Counted from the stretch's first letter, positions 1-6,787 are shown. The stretch: DNA of 9,107 bases from Bacillota bacterium (GCA_021797415.1 JAJZZT010000124.1:1-9107), one strand, 5' to 3'. The notes: generated by a model not told the origin, from the sequence alone. Numbers and translations: made by a program.

Positions 1-118
1 GCAGTGGAATCTGATGATGGCCGCGGACATCTTCACCTCGGCCCCGGTTGTGCTGCTGTTTTTGCTGGGGCAGCGGTTCATCGTCAAAGGTCTCACCGGA
101 TTCAGCGTCAAAGGCTGA
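1..118 (+). CDS. C-terminal end of a carbohydrate/glycerol-phosphate type ABC transporter permease (partial)
   Basis: This is the last 38 codons of a gene that enters the window from the left, read in frame from base 2 to the TGA at 116-118. The residues include MMAADIFTSAPVVLLFLL, then GQRFIVKGLTGFSVKG. A final hydrophobic helix followed by a short tail with a QRxxVxGLTxGxVKG pattern is typical of the second inner-membrane permease (MalG/UgpE family) of class 1 carbohydrate ABC importers. Such permeases form the channel with a MalF/UgpA partner and an ATPase. The binding protein gene starts about 30 bases downstream on the same strand, which supports a shared transport operon. Only the end is visible, so the substrate cannot be read from this piece; UgpE-like is the best guess because the next gene resembles UgpB. 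Confidence 0.8.
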   Translation, partial: QWNLMMAADIFTSAPVVLLFLLGQRFIVKGLTGFSVKG

Positions 119-148
119 CCCATCATGTTACAAGGAGCGATTGATCGC

Positions 149-1504
149 ATGAAGACTGCAGGGATGTCTCCCCAACCCAGCCGGACGCCCGGTGGCGCAA
201 AACACAAGGGATTCCTCCGGGCCGGGGCCGTTCTGGCCTCGCTGGCGGCCGCGTCCGCCATCACGGCGCCGCTTGCATTCGCCCAAACCGCGCCCAGGCG
301 CACCGCCGCTCCGGTCCAGATCGCTTTCTGGTACGGCCTTGGCGGGCAGCTTGGACAGGATGTACAGAAGCTGGTCTCACAATTCAACCGCACGCACCCC
401 GGAATTCATGTGACGGCCAGCTATGAGGGGAGCTATTCCGGAGGCGGCCCTTTGCAGCAAAAGCTGATGGCCGCGCTGATCGCCGGAAACGCCCCGGACA
501 TCGTACAGATGGAGGTCCACTCCATGCCGGTGTTCGCCGCTGCCGGACGCCTGCTGCCACTCGGCTCGCTCATGACAAAGAGCGCCCACGACCAGCCGGG
601 AGACTTCCTTCCCGGAATGCTCGTCAGCACCCAGTATCATGGCGTGTATTACGGTGTCCCGTTCAACCGCAGCGTTCCTCTGCTCATGTACAATGAGACC
701 ATGTTCAAGAAGGCGGGAATCAAGCATCCGCCGGCGACCTGGGCGCAGGTGGCCGCGGACGCCAAACTGCTCACGCACGGGAGCGGACCGCACAAGGTGT
801 TCGGCTTTGAGCCGCTGGCCGACTGGTGGCCGTGGGAAGCGTCCGTCTGGTCCGGCGGCGGCCACATCCTGAACAAACCCCTTTCGCAGGCCCTCTTCGC
901 CGCTCCGGCCGCGACGCGCGTGCTGCAGATGGAGCAGAACCTCGTCAAGCAGGGGTATGCGACCGTGCAATCCGGAACGCAGTACTGGACGCTGACCACC
1001 CAGGCGTTCGTCAACGGCCAGGTGGCGATGGACATCGACTCTGCGGCGGACATCGGCGAGGTGGCCCAGGGCATTGGCGGCAAATTCCAGTGGGGTACGG
1101 CCATGTTCCCCGCCGCCTCCGCCCGCGCGGTCCCGCCGGGCGGCGCGGACGCGGTGATTCTGGCCAACACGCCGCCCAGTCTGCGCGCCGCGGCGTGGTC
1201 CTTCATCGAATGGTGGACTGCCCCGGCCCAGACCATCCAGTGGTCGGAAATGACCGGGTATGTCCCAGTCCAGAAGGCCGCCATGCAAAACCGGGCATTC
1301 CTGGCCTACCTGAAATCCCATCCGCAGCACGATGCGGCCCTCGCCGAACTGCGCTATCAGCATCCGGCGCCGGCCTCGCCGCACTATCTGTCGGTGCTCC
1401 AGTACGTCCAGAAGGCGGTCCAGGCGGCCTTGATCCTGCGCCAGCCCGTCGGGCCGACGATGGCAAATGCCGCCCGGCAGGCGGACAGCGCGCTGCAGGG
1501 CTGA
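149..1504 (+). CDS. ABC transporter extracellular solute-binding protein, UgpB-like (family 1)
   Basis: Binding protein of an ABC importer, 451 residues from the preferred ATG at 149. That start has AAGGAG at 132-137, 11 bases upstream. An in-frame ATG at 125 would add eight residues but lacks a site of its own. The N-terminus is a signal peptide: a basic stretch (KHKGFLR), a hydrophobic core, and a cleavage-like AFA followed by QTAP. The mature start IAFWYGLGGQLGQDV, then FN..HPGI.V.ASYEGSY, GNAPDIVQMEV and YGVPFNRSVPLLMYNE, and near the C-terminus GYVPVQKAA, follow the order seen in UgpB-type proteins. That suggests glycerol-3-phosphate, glycerophosphodiesters or a sugar as substrate. No cysteine follows the signal peptide, and I see none in the whole product, so the usual Gram-positive lipid anchor is missing. 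The substrate is inferred from resemblance only. Confidence 0.9.
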   Translation: MKTAGMSPQPSRTPGGAKHKGFLRAGAVLASLAAASAITAPLAFAQTAPRRTAAPVQIAFWYGLGGQLGQDVQKLVSQFNRTHPGIHVTASYEGSYSGGGPLQQKLMAALIAGNAPDIVQMEVHSMPVFAAAGRLLPLGSLMTKSAHDQPGDFLPGMLVSTQYHGVYYGVPFNRSVPLLMYNETMFKKAGIKHPPATWAQVAADAKLLTHGSGPHKVFGFEPLADWWPWEASVWSGGGHILNKPLSQALFAAPAATRVLQMEQNLVKQGYATVQSGTQYWTLTTQAFVNGQVAMDIDSAADIGEVAQGIGGKFQWGTAMFPAASARAVPPGGADAVILANTPPSLRAAAWSFIEWWTAPAQTIQWSEMTGYVPVQKAAMQNRAFLAYLKSHPQHDAALAELRYQHPAPASPHYLSVLQYVQKAVQAALILRQPVGPTMANAARQADSALQG

Positions 1505-1522
1505 AGCGAATGCGTGCCCCGA

Positions 1523-1550
1523 AGGGCGGCCGCGAAACTGCGGCCGCCCT
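1523..1550 (+). terminator. GC-rich hairpin downstream of the binding-protein gene
   Basis: A perfect 11-bp inverted repeat (AGGGCGGCCGC at 1523-1533 and its complement at 1540-1550) surrounds a 6-base loop, 18 bases after the stop codon of the solute-binding protein. It is not followed by a clear T-run (CCACTTACAT). It may therefore be an atypical terminator or a 3'-end stabilising stem. It could also act for the minus-strand reading that ends at 1555. Confidence 0.5.
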
Positions 1551-1554
1551 CCAC

Positions 1555-1845
1555 TTACATCCTTGAAATGGAATTATACACTATTTCCCTTGATGACCAG
1601 TGTCTGTTGGTCGAATGGATAAAGTCCGGTCGCACCACCTTCGCTCGTAACACGAGATGGCGTTCGTTTTCCAGACGGAGATAGATCCCCTCGGGTGGAC
1701 CATCGTACAAGACGGAGCGTTGCATGTCCAGGAACCTCTCCACTTCAGTAACCGCGCCAAACTCCTGATGGCCAAAATGGGGGACGAGGCAAATGCTCGT
1801 ACCTGAGAGGATACGATTTCGCGTAAGATTTTGCCGAAAATCAAA
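1555..1845 (-). pseudogene. RNA ligase family protein, C-terminal remnant
   Basis: An open stretch of 96 codons on the minus strand runs from a TAG at 1846-1848 to the TAA at 1555-1557. The part after 1743 reads like the C-terminal third of a bacterial RNA ligase/nucleotidyltransferase. It has EGIYLRLENE (motif IV-like), RAKVVRPDFI (motif V-like, with its lysine), and a closing HWSSREIVYNSI as in that family. The N-terminal half, including the adenylated KxDG-type lysine of motif I, is absent. The upstream bases in all three frames do not resemble it, and no good ribosome binding site precedes any start, although a GTG exists at 1743. These enzymes join RNA ends with ATP; this piece cannot. 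The family is recognised from memory of the motif pattern, so confidence is moderate. Confidence 0.5.
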
Positions 1846-1982
1846 CTAGTCTTCAGAAAGTATTTCCCTTTTCTCTCCCGCCAAACCACAACGCAAACGC
1901 AGTCAAGAGCCTTACATGGGCCACACAATACCAACAGTATACAACTCGGCTTACCACTGCGCGACTACGGGCTTGATGCCGC
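1846..1982. other. Intergenic spacer with no recognised gene
   Basis: About 140 bases lie between the RNA ligase remnant and the end of ywbE, with lower GC than the neighbours. Short readings here, such as a minus-strand reading continuing to 1934, do not resemble any family I know and lack ribosome binding sites. No hairpin with a T-run is seen after the ywbE stop. Confidence 0.4.
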
Positions 1983-2192
1983 TCATTTCGCTGTCACGAC
2001 CGACTGCACGCGCCCGACCTGACCATCCTCCAGCCGCACCTTGATACCACGCGGATGCGTCGCCGAGTTCGTCAGGATGTCTTTCACAATACCGCGCGTC
2101 AGCTTCCCCGTCCGTTGATCCGCCTTCAGCACGATATCCACGGTGATTCCCGGCCGGATCCGGCTGCGCACCTGCCCGTCCTGCGTACTCAT
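1983..2192 (-). CDS. ywbE: YwbE family protein (DUF2196)
   Basis: A complete 69-residue protein. The core (residues about 9-66) includes IRPGITVDIVLKADQRTGKL, then TRGIVKDILTNSATHPRGIKV and RLEDGQVGRVQSVV, the diagnostic pattern of the small YwbE family found in Bacillus and many other bacteria. It is soluble, with no signal peptide or membrane segment. The function is not established; the compact beta-rich, basic and glycine-containing pattern could suit nucleic acid binding, which is inference. The ATG at 2190-2192 is chosen because GGAGGAGG lies 7-8 bases upstream, about as strong a site as any in the window. An out-of-frame ATG at 2197-2199 sits inside this leader and is ignored. The helicase remnant ends 98 bases upstream on the same strand. 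The gene appears intact, unlike its neighbours on both sides. Confidence 0.9.
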   Translation of the reverse strand: MSTQDGQVRSRIRPGITVDIVLKADQRTGKLTRGIVKDILTNSATHPRGIKVRLEDGQVGRVQSVVTAK

Positions 2193-2290
2193 CGTTCATC
2201 CTCCTCCCGTATCCGCCACTGACTAAAGCTGCAAGCTGGCAGGCAGCCGCGCGCCGTCAGAATGAACACGCGCCGCCCACCGGGCGCCGT

Positions 2291-3072
2291 TCACGCCTTC
2301 AGGATCTCGTCGAGCTTCATCCTGATCTTCTGTTCCTCTCCGCTTCCCGTCGTGGCGAGGCGCAGCAGCGGGAGTCCATACGCAGCGAACATGCGATCCT
2401 TCATCCGGTCTCGTTCCAACTGCCGCGGGTTGTTCTCGTGGAACGAAAAACCGTCCACCTCGACGACGAGCACAGGCGACTTGTCCAACTTGTGATAGAC
2501 GACAAAATCGACCGACGCCCCATTGTTTACATAATGCCGTTCCTCGTCTCCAAGCCGGTCCAAGCCAGCCAACAGATTTCTGATCAATACCTGTCCTGTG
2601 CACTCCAGCCCATTGTATAACGTCTCCTGCAGGATCTCCCCCAGCAGCGTCCACATGATGTTCTCCGACGCATAGGCAGAGCGCCGTTTGATCCGGCTCT
2701 TGAATCCTCGCAGCCTCTCCGAATAGTCCTTGTAGAGCAAATCGAACACAGACACGATCTCGCTCTCCACGATGTTGTCGTCCAGCGTGCTGTATTCCAT
2801 ATACCGGATCAGATCGCCGATTTCGCTGCCGTAGTCGCGGAACAGCGCGTGATCCGTCACCAGAATAAACCTCTGCTGCGCCCTGGAGACCGCCACATTG
2901 ATCATACAGGGATCATTTACGAACTGCAGCCCCGCCTTTCCGGAACGCGAACTGTCCAATACGGTCGACAGGATCATCGTCGGCTTCTCGCGGCCCTGAT
3001 ACTTGTGAATCGTGTCGATCTCGATGTCGCCCGCCAGTTGGCCGACCGCCCTCTCCACCTGCTTCCGAATGC
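2291..3072 (-). pseudogene. Superfamily I helicase with DUF2726-like nuclease domain, C-terminal part
   Basis: C-terminal piece of a broken DNA2/NAM7-type helicase (AAA_12 class). The frame is open from 3118, but the first 16 or so residues are out-of-frame noise. Authentic sequence starts near IRKQVERAVG at about 3070. Helicase motif V (IDTIHKYQGRE, about 3015) and motif VI (NVAVSRAQQRFILV, about 2895) are intact. Then comes a linker and a C-terminal domain with SVDFVVYHK, VLVVEVDGFSFHENN, RDRMKDRMFAAYGLPLLRL. This matches the DUF2726 restriction-endonuclease-like domain that ends many such helicases, with E and D of a PD-(D/E)xK-like core. It is out of frame with the N-terminal part, and motifs II to IV lie in neither piece. 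It ends at TGA 2291-2293, 98 bases before the ywbE start. Confidence 0.8.
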
Positions 3073-3954
3073 TCCTGCTCCAACCGATAGGCTGACAACT
3101 GCTGCTGCAGCAGGGCAATCTCCCTTTCCACTTGCATCAGGTGATGGATCCGGCCATTCAGCCCCTGGATCTGCGCCGACAGTTCGCCTTCCTCCACATC
3201 GCTCTCCCAGTCAGAGACATCCTGCCCGGGAGGGTTGTCGAAGAATCGCTTCTTGTTCTCGTTATTCCCCAGGGAAGCCACAAGAAAGCCGTATCCCGCC
3301 GCCGCCAATTTGTCGTGCACATTCTGCACGGCGGCGTTGTTGCCGGACACGACTGCGACCCGCTTGTGGTGCATGACCGCAAGATTGGCAAGAATGTTCA
3401 GGATCGTTTGCGTCTTGCCCGTGCCCGGCGGACCCTCGATGATCGAAATCTGGCTGCGCAGGGCATTGTCCAGCGCTTCTTTTTGACTCAAGTTGAATTT
3501 GAACGGAAATATCGTGTCGGATTCTGTTTGCGGATCCACACTGATCGCATTCCCGTGGAGATAGCAGCTGAGGACACTCCTCGGACTGACAAATTTGAGC
3601 TTGTCAAACTGCTGTTTCAGGAAACTGTCCCTGTCCTGCTGCTCGTCCTTGACGGACGTATGCCGCGCAATATCGGTCCAATACTCCAGGACGCGCTTCG
3701 CAGCAACCGTGGTCTGGCCGCCAGTCTCCACGCGTACCGACTCTTTGTCGCACAGGCGGTTTGTCCCCCGGTTGAACCTGACGCGTACCTTCGGGCCGAA
3801 ATCGACGACCTCGCGGACGCCGCCAAGGGGAATATCGTTCTGATAGACCACATCCTCTTCAGTAACCACGGTAATCACGGGGTTCTCCAAAATCTTCAAT
3901 ACGCTCCGTTTTATCTTCACCTTTGACCAGAACCAAGTTCGTGTTTTCATCCAT
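3062..3954 (-). pseudogene. Superfamily I helicase (AAA_11 class), N-terminal part, frameshifted
   Basis: N-terminal piece of the same broken helicase. The native start appears to be ATG at 3952-3954, reading MDENTNLVLVKGEDKTERIEDF, which runs into a stop at residue 32. The rest is in another frame, from LKILENPV at about 3895. It shows a Q-like motif (FNLSQKEALDNAL), Walker A (GPPGTGKT, about 3413-3434), and motif Ia (SGNNAAVQNVHDKL). A coiled-coil-like stretch with EREIALLQQQL ends near 3066, after which the frame, formally open to 2913, turns into Arg/Gly-rich noise. Walker B is absent. A second ATG at 3948-3950 gives one 345-codon reading, with AAAGGA well placed before it, but its first 18 residues look non-native. 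The gene probably followed the fragmentary gene ending at 3978 in an operon. ATP hydrolysis and unwinding would be lost. Confidence 0.78.
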
Positions 3955-3977
3955 ATTCCTTTACAGTTTCCTTCCGC

Positions 3978-4362
3978 TTACATCCCATCGCTGTCGAGGT
4001 CAACCAGGTAGTTATACCCTGCATCTTCAGGCAGCCATAACCGCAATCTAACCTTGGCGTCTTGCCAATAGTAGTTGTTATACACACTTTAACCCATTTA
4101 TCCATAGCTCCCAAGCGGGATTTACTATCGGTGAGTTAAGCCGCCGCCTGCAGCTTAACGTCACCACGGCTCCCTTGGACATGATATCAAAATTTGTCCA
4201 GTTTCGGCGGTCGATGGACGAGTCCCTGGAGACAGCGTTGGGGATGCGAAGATCCTTACAGCTACCCGGCCGCATATCATTCTTGATCACCGCCGGAGGA
4301 AACCCGTCTTTCATTGCTGAAATCCATTCGCTCCGCCCCACTTCCCAATGATATCGCACCAA
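3978..4362 (-). pseudogene. Scrambled remnant of an unrecognised gene upstream of the helicase
   Basis: Two native-looking readings sit in different frames. The first is 94 codons (TTG at 4360-4362 to TAA at 4078-4080) and includes MKDGFPPAVIKNDM, GSCKDLRIPNAVSRDSS and SPIVNPAWELWING. The second runs from 4088 to the TAA at 3978 and includes VYNNYYWQDAKVRLRLWLPE and YNYLVDLDSDGM. They meet at about 4080-4090, suggesting one gene with a small deletion or frameshift. No ribosome binding site supports the TTG start. The product ends 23 bases before the helicase ATG, with a GGAAGGA between, so it was probably the preceding gene of the same operon. I do not recognise the family. An alternative reading near 4370 (MATDWCDIIGKWGGANG) ends after 20 codons. 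Confidence 0.35.
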
Positions 4363-4412
4363 TCAGTCGCCATCTTCGGTGCACCATGTTGTCTGCGCCA
4401 AGGGCACGCAAT

Positions 4413-4431
4413 CCCGCGCCTAAGACGCGGG
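4413..4431 (-). terminator. Possible hairpin at the stop codon of the YceG-like gene
   Basis: CCCGCG and CGCGGG form a 6-bp stem with a 7-base loop that includes the TAG stop (4420-4422) of the minus-strand gene. No T-run follows, so a terminator role is weak. Confidence 0.2.
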
Positions 4432-5325
4432 CGGTCCCTGTTTCAGTTCCTGCAGCATCTGGCTGACCTTCATTCCCTTTTTGAAAATGTACGTGCCGGG
4501 CTGCACATCCTTGTCGATACCCGTATTTTTCAGCAGCATGTCAAATGTCACGGCGTTGCCCACGAGATGCTGTTCGTACAAAAACTGCGACAGGTTGCCC
4601 AAAGGCATGCCGGGCGCCAGGTGGAAGTGGAAAACGGTCGCCGTCTGCTGAGGAATCTTCGACGCCCCTGCGGTCGCAGGCGCTCCATGCTGGGCTGTCG
4701 CACTCGCCGTCGAGCCGTTGGTCGCCGGATGCGCGGTTGTGGGCGTAGCGTGGCGGACACCCGCAGGCACGCCATGATGGGCCGTCGCGCCCGGCGGCGA
4801 TCCGTTGGCAGCAGATCCAATGACCGCAGATTTTGCAGCGCTTTCCGTCAGGATATGAGGCTTTGCGATCGGCGGATGGACAAGGATGAACAGGCCAAAT
4901 ACAGCCGCCGCCGTCACAGCGCTCGAAAAAGCGGCGCGCCGTATCCAGGGAATATGAACGAGTTGCCGTTCGTAGACGGAAACGACGGAATCGACGCGCC
5001 ACTCTCCCTTGACCAGAACCAAGCGCACGACGTATCCGGTCGTCCCGAACCCGGACCGGACGTAAAAGGCCGGCACGTCTCCCCGGACGTCCGTCGCGAT
5101 CACTTCTCCCTGCAATGTGGACCGCCACAGTTTCGTGAGCGATTCCCCATCCTCCAGGCGACTGTTTTCCTCCAGATGCAGATACGGTTTGATCTCGTGT
5201 ATAAAAAGCGGGCGCGGAAAATCAGGCAATCCAATATGCCGGATGGCCCGCGCAAACGATTTGTGCACAACCCCGGTCACGATCGATCGCAAGAACTGAT
5301 TGTTTTCCCTGTCGGGCTCTCGCAC
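4420..5325 (-). CDS. Single-pass membrane protein with C-terminal YceG/MltG-like domain
   Basis: A 301-residue protein. The GTG start at 5323-5325 is fixed by AAGGAGGAG six bases upstream. Residues 1-130 form an unrecognised soluble domain (LPDFPRPLFIHEIKPYLHLE, GTTGYVVRLVLVKGEWRVDS). Residues 131-149 are one membrane helix (AAFSSAVTAAAVFGLFILV), preceded by basic WIRR, giving a cytoplasmic N-terminus. Residues 155-227 are an Ala/Thr/His/Pro-rich linker with two copies of an NGS...ATA.HG.PA unit (174-187 and 203-216). Residues 228-298 resemble the small N-terminal domain of YceG/MltG lytic transglycosylases: FHLAPGMPLGNLSQFLYEQH, then a PGTYIFKKGMKVSQMLQELK ending. The MltG catalytic domain and its glutamate are absent, so a wall-binding or sensing role is more likely than cleavage; that is inference. 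A 15-codon ORF ends 12 bases upstream. Confidence 0.82.
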   Translation of the reverse strand: MREPDRENNQFLRSIVTGVVHKSFARAIRHIGLPDFPRPLFIHEIKPYLHLEENSRLEDGESLTKLWRSTLQGEVIATDVRGDVPAFYVRSGFGTTGYVVRLVLVKGEWRVDSVVSVYERQLVHIPWIRRAAFSSAVTAAAVFGLFILVHPPIAKPHILTESAAKSAVIGSAANGSPPGATAHHGVPAGVRHATPTTAHPATNGSTASATAQHGAPATAGASKIPQQTATVFHFHLAPGMPLGNLSQFLYEQHLVGNAVTFDMLLKNTGIDKDVQPGTYIFKKGMKVSQMLQELKQGPPAS

Positions 5326-5337
5326 CTGACTCCTCCT

Positions 5338-5385
5338 TCAAACCACCGTGGACATTGCGATACTCCCTCCTACAGTAGTCGCCAT
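5338..5385 (-). CDS. Possible 15-residue leader peptide or small ORF
   Basis: ATG at 5383-5385 reads MATTVGGSIAMSTVV and stops at TGA 5338-5340. AAGGGAG lies six bases upstream of the ATG, an orderly ribosome binding site. The stop codon abuts the AAGGAGGAG site of the next gene, whose GTG begins 12 bases later. That arrangement would permit translational coupling. A second in-frame ATG (residue 11) also has a purine-rich site (AGGAGGGAG) before it. There is no homology evidence at this length, and chance cannot be excluded. Confidence 0.35.
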   Translation of the reverse strand: MATTVGGSIAMSTVV

Positions 5386-5894
5386 GTCCCGCTCCCTTTG
5401 CTCGGACGTGCACCGTGGGGTTCGCCAAAAGACCATCGCCCAAAGCCATGGCCGAAACGTAATCCCGTCATTTCACGGCCAAAACTGAATTCTTCAGAAT
5501 CCAACTCTATGATTCAACATTGTTGTATCTAATATAGTATAGACACGACGTGAGAGAATGCACAACAAGTTCCGTGAAAGCTTTGGAAAAGAGGACAGGG
5601 GTCCGGAAAGCCGCCAAATCCGCGTTCATCCGGCCCGCCAGCCGCGAAGCATGGCCTTTTGCGCTTCCAGATAACCCAGTTCATTCTCCTCATTCACGGC
5701 GTTCCACACCCAGGACCAGAATACGGATTATCGTGCTATACCTCTCGTGCACCCATTTTGTCACCGCCATAAATATGCAACAACCCGAAGACTTGTGAGC
5801 ATGTTTATGCGTCAAATAGCCTCTAGCCTTCATGCGCACTCGCGTCCGCTTGTGATTGATCGTGCTCGACCCCGTTTACAAGAGAGCGGGTTCT
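5386..5894. other. 509-base stretch without a convincing intact gene
   Basis: This spacer separates the Nudix gene from the YceG-like gene. It contains an AT-rich promoter-like patch at 5510-5545 and a minus-strand reading from 5724 to the TGA at 5626-5628. That reading has protein-like residues (VFWSWVWNAVNEENELGYLE, then AQKAMLRGWRAG) but is bounded upstream by TAA in frame. A second minus-strand reading from about 5826 (MKARGYLTHKHAHKSSG onward) ends inside the first. These may be the two halves of a decayed small gene. I recognise neither. Plus-strand readings here have no ribosome binding sites and look like noise. Confidence 0.4.
5537..5566 (-). promoter_or_regulatory. Possible promoter for the YceG-like gene
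   Basis: On the minus strand TATACT (complement of 5537-5542) matches a sigma-A -10 box at five of six positions. A weak TTGTGC lies 18 bases further upstream. The patch is markedly AT-rich compared with its surroundings. It would give a leader of about 200 bases before the GTG at 5325, containing the 15-codon ORF. The -35 match is poor, so this is tentative. Confidence 0.22.
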
Positions 5895-6401
5895 CTAACG
5901 CCACGCATATTCGATTAGCTTTCTGTCAATCTCGTTGATAAAACCGATATCGGCCTGCATATCCCACCACGTAATCCCAGCGGCTTCCTCGGTCTCATGG
6001 AACTCTTCGACCTGTCCGATGGCTCCGGAAAACAGCGCGCCATATTCAATACGCTCGGGTGACTGGTATCCCGGCTGCAAATGGAACTTCATCAATCCTG
6101 CGAATTCCAAGTTGTCGACAGTTTGGCGTGTCTCCTCGTATAACTCGCGCAGGATGCATTGTCTCGGGGACTCCCCGGCTTCGATTATTCCACCTGGTAA
6201 TTCCCAGCATGCGCGATACTTATTGAGCATGAGTAGGCATCGTTCTTCGCACCTTACCACAATCAGAGCGTGGGTTAATGGAGCGTCCAAACGGAGCATG
6301 CCGATCTCCCGTTCATTGACGGTCCGCCATTCAAGAAACTCGTTGCCTCGACTATCGACAGTGATGGGCACTATTATCCCCCTCGTTTCAAATATACACA
6401 T
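5895..6401 (-). CDS. Nudix hydrolase
   Basis: A 168-residue Nudix pyrophosphohydrolase. These enzymes cleave nucleoside diphosphates linked to another group, using a metal held by the Nudix box. The box is at residues 71-93: GIIEAGESPRQCILRELYEE, then TRQ. It fits GX5EX7REUXEEXGU, with REL and both metal-binding glutamates present, except that the conserved glycine is Arg92. Non-glycine residues at this position occur in the relatives I recall (EETNQ types), so activity is likely kept. The preceding LTHALIVVRCEERCLLMLNK and WELPGG form the expected first strands. The ATG at 6399-6401 lacks a strong ribosome binding site. An alternative start is Met35, but this would remove a plausible N-terminal strand. 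It starts 30 bases after the HAD fragment ends, consistent with the last place in an operon. Substrate unknown. Confidence 0.88.
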   Translation of the reverse strand: MCIFETRGIIVPITVDSRGNEFLEWRTVNEREIGMLRLDAPLTHALIVVRCEERCLLMLNKYRACWELPGGIIEAGESPRQCILRELYEETRQTVDNLEFAGLMKFHLQPGYQSPERIEYGALFSGAIGQVEEFHETEEAAGITWWDMQADIGFINEIDRKLIEYAWR

Positions 6402-6431
6402 GAGTACGCTCGACGCCTACCGGTACGTGGA

Positions 6432-6787
6432 TCAAGCTTCAGAGTTCATAAGCAAAGATTCCAGATCCTGCAGCTTATGAATGACCGCCTTTGACGTATC
6501 GTCCGTCGGCCGTTCCTGCTCAGTCGGATTGAGCCATACGGCCGCAATTCCTGCATGGATCGCACCCACAATATCCGCTTCCCAGGAGTCGCCGACAAAG
6601 ATCGTCTCGTCAGCCCGAACTCCCATGCGCGCCAAAGCCTCGGCAAATATGTGCGGGTCCGGCTTCGAGAAACCGACAGTCTCCGACACCACGATCCTCT
6701 GCGGAGCGAAAAAGGAGGCCAGACCCAGCCGTTTAAGCTTCTCGATCGTAAGATCGCCGGGACCATTTGTGATCAACCCTAGTTGTG
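6432..6787 (-). pseudogene. HAD-IA type hydrolase, C-terminal half only
   Basis: C-terminal half of a haloacid dehalogenase-like phosphatase. The reading SQLGLITNGPGDLTIEKLK carries motif II (ITNG), SKPDPHIF carries the motif III lysine, and FVGDSWEADIVGAIHAG is motif IV. After that comes VWLNP and a short tail to the TGA at 6432-6434. The pattern is that of YjjG/YfnB-like enzymes of about 230 residues. The first half, with the catalytic DxDx(T/V) motif and the cap domain, is missing. Upstream of about 6787 the same frame is noise, and the sequence instead belongs to a Cof-type HAD in a different frame. A TTG at 6774-6776 gives a formal 114-codon ORF starting at LITNG but has no ribosome binding site of its own. 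Without motif I the product cannot form the phospho-aspartate. Confidence 0.75.

Noticed and set aside
125..148. Upstream in-frame ATG of the solute-binding protein
   Set aside because: The good AAGGAG site at 132-137 lies between the two ATGs and serves the ATG at 149; the first ATG has no site of its own.
377..1384. Long minus-strand open frame of 335 codons
   Set aside because: It lies antisense to the clear UgpB-like gene. The product is Arg/Gly/His-rich without family motifs, as expected of a GC-rich shadow.
2291..3954. Programmed ribosomal frameshift joining the helicase halves
   Set aside because: Motifs II to IV are missing from both frames and no slippery heptamer was seen at the overlap; deletion explains the data better.
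4348..5532. 394-codon plus-strand open frame
   Set aside because: It is antisense to the YceG-like gene, very rich in Arg, with no ribosome binding site and no domain; the minus-strand gene has both.
6174..6192. Loss of Nudix activity because the box has Arg instead of Gly
   Set aside because: The metal-binding REL and EE residues are intact, and relatives with a non-Gly residue at this position are familiar.
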